Below, piece after piece: positions 54,571-63,000 of a stretch of DNA of 64,000 nt. Origin of the DNA: Dactylosporangium aurantiacum (GTDB lineage: Bacteria; Actinomycetota; Actinomycetes; Mycobacteriales; Micromonosporaceae); assembly GCF_000716715.1 (NCBI RefSeq), contig NZ_JNYJ01000054.1, forward strand, positions 62,001 through 126,000, written 5' to 3'. A program made the translations under genes and the position numbers. Every line of letters begins with the position of its first letter. Position 1 is the stretch's first letter. The notes beneath the pieces were generated by a model. It did not search any database and was not told the origin of the DNA. It saw only the letters and a program-made list of their open reading frames with translations.

Positions 54571-55200
54571 GTGCCGGTGATCGCGCTGCTCGCGGCAATG
54601 GGGGCCTTCCACGGCCTCAACCCCGGCATGGGCTGGTTGCTGGCGGTCGCCAACGGAGTGCAGGAGCGCAGCCGCGCCGCGGTGCTGCGGGCCCTCGTCC
54701 CGATCGCCGCCGGGCACGCCGCCTCGATCTTCGTGGTCGCGGGGCTGGTCAGTGCCCTGCAGTCGGTGGTCGCGACCCGGTTCGTCGCCATCGGCGGCGG
54801 CATCGTCCTGGTCGGCTTCGGCCTGTGGCGGGCGGTGTCGCGGCGGCACGTCGGCGCGCCCGGCCTGCACCTGTCGGCGGCGCAGCTGGCCGGGTGGTCG
54901 TTCCTGATGTCGAGCGTCCACGGCGCCGGGCTCATGCTCGTGCCGGTGCTGGTCGCGAACCCGCCGGCGGACCTGCCCGCCAGCCACCACCACGGCATCG
55001 GCGGCGACCCGCTGTGGGCGGGCTTCCTCGCCACCGCCGTGCACACCGCGGCGATGGTCACCGTGGCGGGCGCGATCGCGCTGCTGGTCTACCAGACGGT
55101 GGGGCTGCGGCTGTCCCGGCTGGCCCGCGTCGACCTGGACACCGTGTGGGCGGTGGCACTGGTCGGCGCGGGCGTCGCCACGGTGGCGATGTCGGTCTAG
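54571..55200 (+). CDS. Polytopic membrane protein (HGLNPGMGW family)
   Basis: 209 residues with about six helices. The first helix carries AFHGLNPGMGWL and a later one SSVHGAGLMLVP; there are histidines in SHHHGIGG and AVHTAAM. The pattern recalls NicO/UreH-like metal transporters, but the assignment is weak. GTG 54571 was chosen over an upstream GTG at 54529, whose 14 extra residues are hydrophilic. Confidence 0.7.
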   Translation: MPVIALLAAMGAFHGLNPGMGWLLAVANGVQERSRAAVLRALVPIAAGHAASIFVVAGLVSALQSVVATRFVAIGGGIVLVGFGLWRAVSRRHVGAPGLHLSAAQLAGWSFLMSSVHGAGLMLVPVLVANPPADLPASHHHGIGGDPLWAGFLATAVHTAAMVTVAGAIALLVYQTVGLRLSRLARVDLDTVWAVALVGAGVATVAMSV

Positions 55201-55305
55201 CGGCTTCTTGTCGGCCTCGGCGCTTTGGTCGGCCCCGGCGCTTTGGTCAGCTTCGCTTTGGTCAGCTTCGGCGCTTTGGTCAGCCTCGGCGCTTTGGTCA
55301 GCCTC
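55201..55305. repeat. Tandem repeat, 18-bp unit, about 5 copies
   Basis: Units of the form CGGCGCTTTGGTCAGCCT (variants end GCTT or GGCCC), one shortened by 3 bp, filling the convergent spacer between the membrane-protein stop (55200) and the oxidoreductase stop (55298), and overlapping the latter's last codons. Confidence 0.88.
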
Positions 55306-56146
55306 GCTGCTTCAGGGCCGCGGTGACCGCCTCGGCGAGGGTGGTGGTGGGGCGGCCGATGAGGCGTGACAGGTCGCCGGTTGCCACGTCGAGGCTGCCC
55401 CGCGCGATCGACGTGTCGGCGGCGGCGAGCACGCGGGCGAACCCCTCGGGCAGGCCGAACCCGATCAGCGCCTGCGCGTAGTCGTCCTCCGGCAGGTCCC
55501 GGTACGCGACCTCGGTGCCCGACTGCGCGGTGATCGTCGCGGCGAGGTCCGCCATCGAGAAGGCCACGTCGCCGCCGGTCTCGTAGATCCGCCCGGCGTG
55601 CCCGTCGCCGGTCAGCACCGCCGCCGCACCGGCGGCGAGGTCCTCCCGGGTCGCGGCGGCCACCCGGCCGTCACCGGCCGCGCCGAGGATCACGCCGTGC
55701 TCCAGCGCGGTGCCGAGGTTGCCGGTGTAGTTCTCCAGATACCAGTTGTTGCGCAGGAAGGTGTACGGCAGCCCCGACGCGACGATCAGCTCCTCCGTCG
55801 CCCGGTGCTCCGGCGCCAGCGGGTTGATCGAGGTGTCGGCCCTGGTGATGCTGGTGTACACGATGTGGCCCACGCCGGCCTTCACCGCGGCCTCGACGAC
55901 GGCCCGGTGCTGCTCGACCCGCCGGCCCGCCTCGCTGCCCGACACGAACAGCAGCCGGTCGGTGCCCTCGAACGCCGGCACCAGCGTCTCCGGCCGGTCG
56001 TAGTCGGCGAGCCGGGCCGGCACGCCCAGACTCTCGCCCTTGGCCGTGTCGCGGACCGCGGCGACGACGTCGGCACCCTGCCGCTTGAGCGCGGCGACGA
56101 CGAACCGGCCCAGCTGGCCGGTGGCGCCGGTGACAGTGATGGTCAT
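55298..56146 (-). CDS. NmrA-like NAD(P)-binding oxidoreductase
   Basis: 282 residues of the atypical SDR type resembling quinone oxidoreductase 2: GATGQLGRFVV at the N-terminus, LLFVSGSEAGRR, HIVYTSITRAD, YTFLRNNWYLENY. It probably reduces quinones or senses NADP state. Divergent from the HxlR regulator that very likely controls it, as in many bacteria. Confidence 0.9.
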   Translation of the reverse strand: MTITVTGATGQLGRFVVAALKRQGADVVAAVRDTAKGESLGVPARLADYDRPETLVPAFEGTDRLLFVSGSEAGRRVEQHRAVVEAAVKAGVGHIVYTSITRADTSINPLAPEHRATEELIVASGLPYTFLRNNWYLENYTGNLGTALEHGVILGAAGDGRVAAATREDLAAGAAAVLTGDGHAGRIYETGGDVAFSMADLAATITAQSGTEVAYRDLPEDDYAQALIGFGLPEGFARVLAAADTSIARGSLDVATGDLSRLIGRPTTTLAEAVTAALKQRG

Positions 56147-56182
56147 GAGAACTCCCTCGTCCTAGTTGCTCTCCCACAGTAA

Positions 56183-56203
56183 GCACTAACTTCTAGAAAG
56201 TGC
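56183..56203. promoter_or_regulatory. HxlR-type operator in the divergent spacer
   Basis: GCACT (56183-56187) and AGTGC (56199-56203) around the palindromic centre TTCTAGAA, in the 80-bp spacer between the oxidoreductase and HxlR genes. HxlR repressors bind such inverted repeats. Confidence 0.6.
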
Positions 56204-56226
56204 AAACCTTGAGTTACCGTTATGGC

Positions 56227-56598
56227 ATGTCCTACGAGGAGCTGGTCTTCGACGTCTTCGCGAAGAACTGCACGTCGCGACCGGTCATGGACACCGTCGC
56301 CGGCCGCTGGGGCATCCTGTCGATGGCGGCCCTGCTGGACGGCACCCACCGGTTCAATGAGCTGCGCCGCCGCGTCGACGGCGTCAGCGAGAAGATGCTG
56401 TCGCAGACCCTGCACGCCCTGGAGCGCGACGGCCTCGTCCTGCGCACCGTGCAGAGCACGATCCCGCCCCGCGTCGAGTACAGCCTCACCGACGCCGGCC
56501 GCCGCATCGCGACGAAGCTCCTCGAGCTGATCGAGCTGGTCGAGGCCGAGATGCCCGGCATCGCCGTCGCCCAGGCCCGCTACGACGACTCCCGCTGA
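56227..56598 (+). CDS. HxlR-family transcriptional regulator
   Basis: 123 residues with the HxlR winged helix: CTSRPVMDTVAGRWGILSM, FNELRRRVDGVSEKMLSQTL, LERDGLVLRTV, PPRVEYSLTDAGR. The N-terminal Cys in the KNCTSRPV position is the redox-sensing residue in several homologues. ATG 56227 was chosen; a GTG at 56200 would extend into the operator. Confidence 0.92.
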   Translation: MSYEELVFDVFAKNCTSRPVMDTVAGRWGILSMAALLDGTHRFNELRRRVDGVSEKMLSQTLHALERDGLVLRTVQSTIPPRVEYSLTDAGRRIATKLLELIELVEAEMPGIAVAQARYDDSR

Positions 56599-56622
56599 CG
56601 CGCGGCATCCCGGCGCCTCTGC

Positions 56623-57312
56623 TCAGGTCGTGGCGTGGGCCTCGATCAGCTCCGCCACCCGCAGCAGCGGCCCGACCTGCGCCGGGATGCGCTCCGGCGC
56701 CCCGATCCGCCCCTGTACGAAGGTCAGCAGCTCGTTGCCCTCAACACTCCAGTCGGGCAGCCACCCCGCGACGTGCTCGGCGATCAGCGTCCCGCCGATC
56801 ACCGCTCGGACCAGGCTCGCGTCCTGCGCGTTCACCCGGTACGCCCGGTCGAACGCCTCGATCCCCACCGCCGTCGCCCGGTCCCCGAACATCGACCGCC
56901 ACAGCTTCGACCCGCCGCCCCGCCGGTGCACGGCCACACTCGGCCGGGGCGTCCGCAGCCGCACGACCACCGCTATGTAGTGATGCGTCGTGGTCGTCGT
57001 GTGGGTGGCCCCGTTGGCGTCGGTCGACGTCGACGTCGTCGTGTACGAGTAGTCCCCCACCGCCACCGGCCGCCCGCCCAACGTGCCGAACAGCGCCAGC
57101 GACACGCCCCGCCGGTTGCCCCCCGGCATCCGCCGCCCCCACTCGACCTGCGGCCTCTCCACCACCTGCCAGCCGTGCCGCTTCGCCCAGACCCGCAGCG
57201 CCTCCCGCCGCTCCCGCTCCCGCCGCGCGGCCACCACCGCCGAGACGACGATCAGCGCGACGACCACCCCGAAGCAGGCGATGACGCTCACCACGATCGC
57301 CGAGGCCTCCAT
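56623..57312 (-). CDS. Membrane-anchored hypothetical protein
   Basis: 229 residues: one N-terminal helix (VVSVIACFGVVVALIVVSAVVA), a basic segment, and a soluble part with GDYSYTTTSTSTDANGATHTTTTTHHY (a Thr-rich loop) and VVRLRTPRPSVAVHRRGG. The pattern resembles DUF3137-like cytoplasmic domains, but I do not assign a family. No signal peptidase site. Confidence 0.65.
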   Translation of the reverse strand: MEASAIVVSVIACFGVVVALIVVSAVVAARRERERREALRVWAKRHGWQVVERPQVEWGRRMPGGNRRGVSLALFGTLGGRPVAVGDYSYTTTSTSTDANGATHTTTTTHHYIAVVVRLRTPRPSVAVHRRGGGSKLWRSMFGDRATAVGIEAFDRAYRVNAQDASLVRAVIGGTLIAEHVAGWLPDWSVEGNELLTFVQGRIGAPERIPAQVGPLLRVAELIEAHATT

Positions 57313-57484
57313 GACCTAACGCTAAGGTCCCTGCGCCAGCCCCGCCTCGCGAGCAGCCATCACCCCCACCCACCGGCGGGACGCGGGCCCGCCGCCGGGT
57401 CGGCCTTGCCGGCCCGTGGCCGCGGAACTCCGGCGCCCTCAGCCACCGAGCTGCCGCGGCCACGGACCCACGCGAACAGCTCCC

Positions 57485-60400
57485 CTAGCCCGCGACCAGC
57501 AGCGCCTCCACCGCGTCCGCCGCTTCGTGGTGCGTAGCGAGCAGCGCCTGGACCGGCGAGCCCCCGGGCCCCACGTCGCCACCACCGGACGCCCCGAGGG
57601 CGTCGAGGTCGACCCAGCCGGGCGCCGCCTCGTCGGCACCGCTCAACCCGAGCAGCTCGGCCACCCCGTCGCAGGCCGCCCGGTGCTCCGCCAGCAGCCG
57701 CGCCACCGGCATCGCCGCATCCCACCGGTCCGACCCGGGCACGAAGCCGTCGCCGAAGGACCCACCCGCGGCACCGGACCGAAGTCCAGCGAATCCGGCC
57801 CCGGTGAGTCCGGCCCCGGTGAGTCGGCCCCCGGCGGCACCGGCCAACCCGGCCGCCCCGGCGAATCCGGCCCCGACCGCACCGGCGACCCCGGCGGCAC
57901 CGGCCAACCCGGCGGCGCCAGGCAACCCGGCGGCACCGGTCGGCGCGGCAGGCGTCGTCCACGGCGGGACCCAGGAGTCGACGGCCGGCAGGGTGGCCGG
58001 GAAGGTCCGGCCCGCCTCGCGGATCAGGACCGGCACCAGCTCCGCGGCCTGATCGCGCAGCGTGGTGATGAGCGTCGGCAGCCACGGCAGCAGCACCGGG
58101 TCGGGCAGCCGGGCGAACGCGTCCGACATCACCTCGACCACGAACGCGGCCAGCTTCGGCACCGGCTCCAGCGCCTGGACGAACCCGCTCAGGTACTGCG
58201 GGAACGTCGGCACCACCAGCGGATTGCCGAGCAGCTCCGCGCACCGGGCCCGCAGATCCGCCAGTGGCAGCAGGCCGAGCTGGTGGTGCGCGGCCCACAG
58301 CAGCGCGACCTTCGCCGGCGCCTCGGGGTGCGACTGCCGGACGGCGATCTCCAGCTGGGCCCGGTCGCAGCCGAGGGACAGCGCGAGACCCTCCATCGAG
58401 AAGAGGAACCCGAGCATCGCGCCGACCTGCCGGACGCCGGTCTCGTCGTCGACGAACGCGGTCGGCAGCAGCGTGCAGTAGTGCGCATAGCCGGCGGTGA
58501 CGAACGCCCCGCACCACGCGGGCAGCTCCGGCTCGGTCGCCCGGTAGTGCGCCAGCAGCCGCCGGATGCGGCGCAGCACGTCGGGGGCGTCGTCGACGGT
58601 GCGCTCGGCGGCGAGCAGCTCCACGGCCCGCGCGCCGAGCTCGTCGGTGAACCGCCGGCTGCCGAGGAACAGGATCGAGTCCTCCACGGCCCGCAGGGCG
58701 GTGGCCGCGGTCGCGTCGGGGGCGTACACGGTCCGGCGGAGCCGGCGCTCCACCACCTGCTCGACGGTGACCCCTTCGTAGCCCAGCTCGATGATGTACC
58801 GCTGGTGCTTGCCGATCGAGAGGTCCCAGCTCTCCTGGATGGAGCGCTCACCGAGCCGGCGCGAGCCCATGATGGGCCGGACCGCGCCGTCGGGCAGCAG
58901 ATAGCGCAGCATCCACAGCAGGTGCGAGCACGGCTGCAGCTCGGGCCGGCCGTTGAGGTCGAGCAGCGCCCGCTGCACGGTGCTCTTGCGCAGGTCGAGG
59001 CCGATCGGGGCGAGCCGGTCATACACGTCGCGGGCCAGCGGCGGCAGCGCGTCGTAGCCGACCTGCCCGATCCGGTCGCCGCCGAGCAGGATCTCGCAGA
59101 GCCGGCGCACGTCGCGGCGGCCCGGCACCACGTCCTTCTCGATACAGGTGACCGCCGCGTCCTGGAAGTCGTACGGCGTCGGCCGGGCCCGGTTGCGCAT
59201 CCCGGCGAGCAGGATCGAGGTCTCGAACACGGCGATCGCGTCGGCGGTGCTGGCCAGGTAGCCGTTGCGCCGGGCGAGCCGGACGATGTCGACGCACCAG
59301 CCGAGCAGCTCCTCCTCGTCGAAGCCGTGCAGGTCGGGCGGGCTGGCCAGGAACTGGCTCAGCTGGTCGGCGACGGGCGCCGCCGGGACCGCCGCGACGG
59401 CCGAGCCGGCCGCCCGCTTCCGGCTGCCGCGCTGGCCTTCGAGCTGGAACGTGTCGAGCTTCGACCGGCTGACCGCCTTCGCCCACGTCGCCGCCGCGAT
59501 CGACACGGAGCCCGGGGCCAGCCCGAACTGGCCCTCGATCGCCGAGTGGCTGGACGGGATCAGCCCGTAGAGCCACTTCGTCGCGGTGCGCGGAGTGATC
59601 TCGAACGGTGCGGCGTCCGGCCCGGTGCCGAACTGCTCGACCCGGCTGGCCGCGTGGAAGGCGCCGCACACGTAGAGGCAGTCGGCGCGGTCGACGCCGG
59701 ACGCCGCGAGGTGCTCGCGCATGCGCGTCCACATGTAGCGCTCGCGGTCCTCGTCGACGGTGACCCGGTCGGCGTCGCTGGGTGCCAGCCGCCGGAAGAG
59801 ACTGCCGATGAGCACCATGACCTGCCGGTAGGTGGCGTAGTCGGCGTCGACGAGCGGCTGCTCGACATACTGGTCCCACCACTCCGACCAGTGCCGCACC
59901 TTGCCGTGGTGCAGCAGGTGCGCCTCCAGCTCGGCGAAGCGCGGCCGCAGGTCGCCGATCTCGATGCCGACGGCGTCGCCGTGCAGGTCGCCGGCGTCGT
60001 CCTCGCCTGCGGCGGCCGCCTCGCCGTGCCCGGCGGTGCCGGGGTCGGTGTCGGGATCGGCGTGCGGGTCGGGCTCGGCGGCGGACGCGCGCGGCTGCCA
60101 TTGGAAGACGTGGTCGGTGGAGCGGTCGACCAGCACCAGCTCGACGCCCGGGGTGTCCAGCGCGTAGGCGATGGCCTGGTACTCGGCGGAGGCCTCGGTG
60201 ATCGGCGCGATGACACTGAGCGGGCCCCAGTCCTTCGGGAACGTGTCGAGCTCGGAGGCGAACGCCTGCAGCGCCACCGGCAGCCGGCAGTTGCGCAGCT
60301 CCGTCAGCAGCGGCGCGAGGTCCTCGCACAGCTCCAGGTAGATGACCTTCGGCTGCTTCTCGCGCAGCCGGCGGACCATGGCGAGGGCGGACGCCGGCGA

Positions 60401-60559
60401 GTGGTGGCAGACCGGGAAGATCTCCAGCTCCTCGCGCAGCGCCCGGTCGACGTCGTCGACGATCCCGGCGAGGATCTCCGGCACGGCGCCCGGTGCCGCG
60501 GCGAACCTGGTCGCCGCCTCGACGAGCTGCTGCCGCAGCGCCCCGAAAGGCTCACTCAT
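57485..60559 (-). CDS. DUF5682 family protein, MoxR/VWA-associated
   Basis: 1024 residues, the large DUF5682 family. Near the N-terminus FPVCHHSPASALAMVRRL and PKVIYLEL resemble the TIKI/TraB/ChaN-like fold's HxxS region (a weak, structural inference). Acidic low-complexity loop at ~150-190. A Gly/Ala-rich segment (about 870-925, repeated GAAGLAGAAG units, encoded at 57795-57950) separates the main body from a C-terminal helical part. It overlaps the MoxR stop by 4 nt (ATGA). Family members are found in SWIM-VWA-MoxR operons; biochemical role unknown. Confidence 0.88.
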   Translation of the reverse strand: MSEPFGALRQQLVEAATRFAAAPGAVPEILAGIVDDVDRALREELEIFPVCHHSPASALAMVRRLREKQPKVIYLELCEDLAPLLTELRNCRLPVALQAFASELDTFPKDWGPLSVIAPITEASAEYQAIAYALDTPGVELVLVDRSTDHVFQWQPRASAAEPDPHADPDTDPGTAGHGEAAAAGEDDAGDLHGDAVGIEIGDLRPRFAELEAHLLHHGKVRHWSEWWDQYVEQPLVDADYATYRQVMVLIGSLFRRLAPSDADRVTVDEDRERYMWTRMREHLAASGVDRADCLYVCGAFHAASRVEQFGTGPDAAPFEITPRTATKWLYGLIPSSHSAIEGQFGLAPGSVSIAAATWAKAVSRSKLDTFQLEGQRGSRKRAAGSAVAAVPAAPVADQLSQFLASPPDLHGFDEEELLGWCVDIVRLARRNGYLASTADAIAVFETSILLAGMRNRARPTPYDFQDAAVTCIEKDVVPGRRDVRRLCEILLGGDRIGQVGYDALPPLARDVYDRLAPIGLDLRKSTVQRALLDLNGRPELQPCSHLLWMLRYLLPDGAVRPIMGSRRLGERSIQESWDLSIGKHQRYIIELGYEGVTVEQVVERRLRRTVYAPDATAATALRAVEDSILFLGSRRFTDELGARAVELLAAERTVDDAPDVLRRIRRLLAHYRATEPELPAWCGAFVTAGYAHYCTLLPTAFVDDETGVRQVGAMLGFLFSMEGLALSLGCDRAQLEIAVRQSHPEAPAKVALLWAAHHQLGLLPLADLRARCAELLGNPLVVPTFPQYLSGFVQALEPVPKLAAFVVEVMSDAFARLPDPVLLPWLPTLITTLRDQAAELVPVLIREAGRTFPATLPAVDSWVPPWTTPAAPTGAAGLPGAAGLAGAAGVAGAVGAGFAGAAGLAGAAGGRLTGAGLTGAGFAGLRSGAAGGSFGDGFVPGSDRWDAAMPVARLLAEHRAACDGVAELLGLSGADEAAPGWVDLDALGASGGGDVGPGGSPVQALLATHHEAADAVEALLVAG

Positions 60560-61671
60560 GACAGGGTGGCGATCGCCTCGCGGCCGCCCTCCAGGAAGGC
60601 CGGCCAGTCCCCGCCGTCCTGCTTGCTGCGCGGCTCGACGACGCCGTGCCAGTACTTGTTGAGGATCGCCAGGTCCTCGGGGCTGCGCCGGGCGAGCGAC
60701 CCGACGAGCGAGCCGGCGAGGGTCTGCGCGCGCAGCGTGCGGTCGCCGAAGAAGGTGCTGTGCAGGATCGCGTCCTCCAGCACGCCGATCTGTTCGGCGG
60801 TCGACAGCGCCGACTCGAGCTTCTCGTCGTCGCTGGTCGCCGACGCCGCGGCGGTGCGCAGGTCGGCGAAGCTCTGCAGCAGGATGTCGAGCAGGTTGGG
60901 CGGCACGTCGAGCTCGATCTGGTGGCGGCGCAGCAGCTCCGTGGTGCGGAACCGGACGATCTCCGCCTCGCTGCGCTTGTTGGTCACCACGGGGATACGC
61001 ACGAAGTTGAACCGGCGCTTGAGCGCCGAGGACAGGTCGTTGACCCCGCGGTCACGGCTGTTGGCGGTCGCGATGATCGAGAATCCGGGCTGCGCGAAGA
61101 CGATGTTGTCGTCGTCGAGCTCGGGGATCGACACGTACTTCTCCGACAGGATCGAGATGAGCGCGTCCTGCACGTCGCTGGTGGAACGGGTCAGCTCCTC
61201 GAACCGGCCGATGACGCCGCGCTCCATCGCCGTCATGATCGGCGACGGGATCATCGACGCCCGGGACTGGCCCTTCGCGATGACCATCGAGACGTTCCAC
61301 GAATACTTGATGTGGTCCTCGGTGGTGCCGGCGGTGCCCTGCACGACGAGCGTCGAGTTGCGCGAGATGGCCGCGGCCAGCAGCTCGGCGAGCCAGCTCT
61401 TGCCGGTGCCCGGGTCACCGATGAGCAGCAGCCCGCGGTCGGAGGCGAGCGTCACGATGCTGCGCTCGACGAAGCTGCGGTCGCCGAACCACTTCTGCGA
61501 CACCTCGCGGTCGAGGCCGTCGGCGCGCTCGGAGCCGAGGATGAACAGGCGGACCATCTTGGGGCTGAGCCGCCACGAGAACGGCTTGGGCCCGTCGTCG
61601 ATCGACTCGAGCCAGTCGAGCTCGTCGGCGTACTTGACCTCGGCGGGGGCGCGCAGCATGTCGTCGGTCAT
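60556..61671 (-). CDS. MoxR-family AAA+ ATPase
   Basis: 371 residues: Walker A GDPGTGKSW with K91, a MoxR-like Walker B region (GVIGRFEELTRST, with EE where DE is usual), sensor-1 IIATANSRDRG and arginine finger ALKRRF. MoxR ATPases usually work with a VWA protein as chaperones or remodelling factors, and the VWA gene lies 9 nt upstream. A C-terminal helical domain follows (residues ~230-371). Confidence 0.94.
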   Translation of the reverse strand: MTDDMLRAPAEVKYADELDWLESIDDGPKPFSWRLSPKMVRLFILGSERADGLDREVSQKWFGDRSFVERSIVTLASDRGLLLIGDPGTGKSWLAELLAAAISRNSTLVVQGTAGTTEDHIKYSWNVSMVIAKGQSRASMIPSPIMTAMERGVIGRFEELTRSTSDVQDALISILSEKYVSIPELDDDNIVFAQPGFSIIATANSRDRGVNDLSSALKRRFNFVRIPVVTNKRSEAEIVRFRTTELLRRHQIELDVPPNLLDILLQSFADLRTAAASATSDDEKLESALSTAEQIGVLEDAILHSTFFGDRTLRAQTLAGSLVGSLARRSPEDLAILNKYWHGVVEPRSKQDGGDWPAFLEGGREAIATLS

Positions 61672-61680
61672 GTCGGTCTC

Positions 61681-63000
61681 CTATGCGAGGAAGTTCTTGA
61701 GTTCGGTGATGAGCTTGCGGATGTGGCCGGAGATCACGGGCGTGCCCATGTCCTTGAACCGCTGGCGGAACCACGGGTTGACGCTCTGCTGCCCGCCGCT
61801 GCTGACGGAGCCGATCGGGATGAACTTGACCCCGGATCGGTGGACTGCCTGGATGCCTTCCAGCAGCGGCTGTGAGCGGTCGAACTCGTAGAAGTCGGAG
61901 ATCCAGACCATCACCGTGTTGCTCGGGTCGGCGATCTTCGGCCGGGCCATGGCCATGGCGACCGGCCCGTCGTTGCCGCCGCCGAGCCGGGTGCGCAGCA
62001 GCACCTCGAACGGGTCGTGCACCCACGGGGTCAGGTCCAGCGCCCGGGTGTCATAGGCGATGAGGTGCACGTCGACCTTCGGCAGCCCGGCGAAGATCGA
62101 GGCGAGGATGGTGCAGTTGACCATCGAGTCGACCATCGAGCCGGACTGGTCGACGACGACGACGAGCCGCGCCGGGGTGGTGCGCTTCGCGGTCTGCCGG
62201 TAGAAGAGCCGGTCGACGTAGAGCCGCTCGTCGTCGGGGCTCCAGTTGGTCAGGTTCTTCCAGATGGTGCGCTCGAGGTCGAGGTTGCGGTAGACGCGCT
62301 TCGGCGGCACCGACCGGTCGATCACGCCGGCGCTGCTCTGCTGCACCTGGGTGCGCAGCACCTCGGCGACCTCGTCGACGAACCGGCGGATCAGCGCCTT
62401 GGCGTTGGCGAGGGCGACGCCGGACAGGTTGCTCTTGTCGCGCAGCAGCTGCTCGATGAGCGACATGCTCGGCGTCAGCTGCTTGGCGAGCGCCGGGTTG
62501 GCCAGGACCTCCCGCAGGTGCATCCGCTTGACCAGGTCGCCCTCCAGGCCGCCGAGGACCCCGGCGAGGCCACCCGCGTTGGGCTTGCCGCGCAGCTCGC
62601 CCGGGCCCATGCCGAGGGCCCGCTCGAACCAGCCGGCGTCGGCCTGCCAGTTGGCCAGCTGGCCGGCGCTCACGTTGCCGCTGCCGGTGGCGAACACGTT
62701 GATCAGCAGCTTGGACACCAGGGCCGCGCGGCGGACCTCGTCGCCCTCCGGAAGCTCCCGCGGTGCCCCCTGCTCGCCGTCCCCGCCGGGCGTCATCAGC
62801 CCGTCGAACGCGCCGGCGAGATCGGGGTGGCGCTGCACCAGGTTGTCCACGGAGACGCCCGGGTCGAGCAGGGCCGCGGGCAGGCCGATGTCCTCGACGA
62901 TGGCGACGCTCGCGGTCTCCAGGGCGTGCTGCTCGTCGGTCTGGAAGACGCGGGCCAGCATCCGCCAGTAGAGGACCTGGCGACGGTTCTCATCGCTCAT
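61681..63000 (-). CDS. VWA domain-containing protein (MoxR partner)
   Basis: 439 residues. The N-terminal ~230 are helical (a distinct, unnamed domain); the von Willebrand A domain (about 275-439) contains a complete MIDAS: DQSGSMVDSM at 284-293, a threonine position near RLGGGNDGPVAMA, and WISDFYEF. Metal-dependent ligand or substrate binding, presumably in a complex with MoxR. ATG 63000 overlaps the preceding gene's stop (ATGA). Confidence 0.94.
   Translation of the reverse strand: MSDENRRQVLYWRMLARVFQTDEQHALETASVAIVEDIGLPAALLDPGVSVDNLVQRHPDLAGAFDGLMTPGGDGEQGAPRELPEGDEVRRAALVSKLLINVFATGSGNVSAGQLANWQADAGWFERALGMGPGELRGKPNAGGLAGVLGGLEGDLVKRMHLREVLANPALAKQLTPSMSLIEQLLRDKSNLSGVALANAKALIRRFVDEVAEVLRTQVQQSSAGVIDRSVPPKRVYRNLDLERTIWKNLTNWSPDDERLYVDRLFYRQTAKRTTPARLVVVVDQSGSMVDSMVNCTILASIFAGLPKVDVHLIAYDTRALDLTPWVHDPFEVLLRTRLGGGNDGPVAMAMARPKIADPSNTVMVWISDFYEFDRSQPLLEGIQAVHRSGVKFIPIGSVSSGGQQSVNPWFRQRFKDMGTPVISGHIRKLITELKNFLA

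Noticed and set aside
57416-61891. Very long plus-strand frame (about 1490 codons) antisense to DUF5682 and MoxR
   Set aside because: Repetitive Arg/Gly/Ala/Val composition, no motif, and fully antisense to two proteins with clear motifs; typical of high-GC third-position bias.
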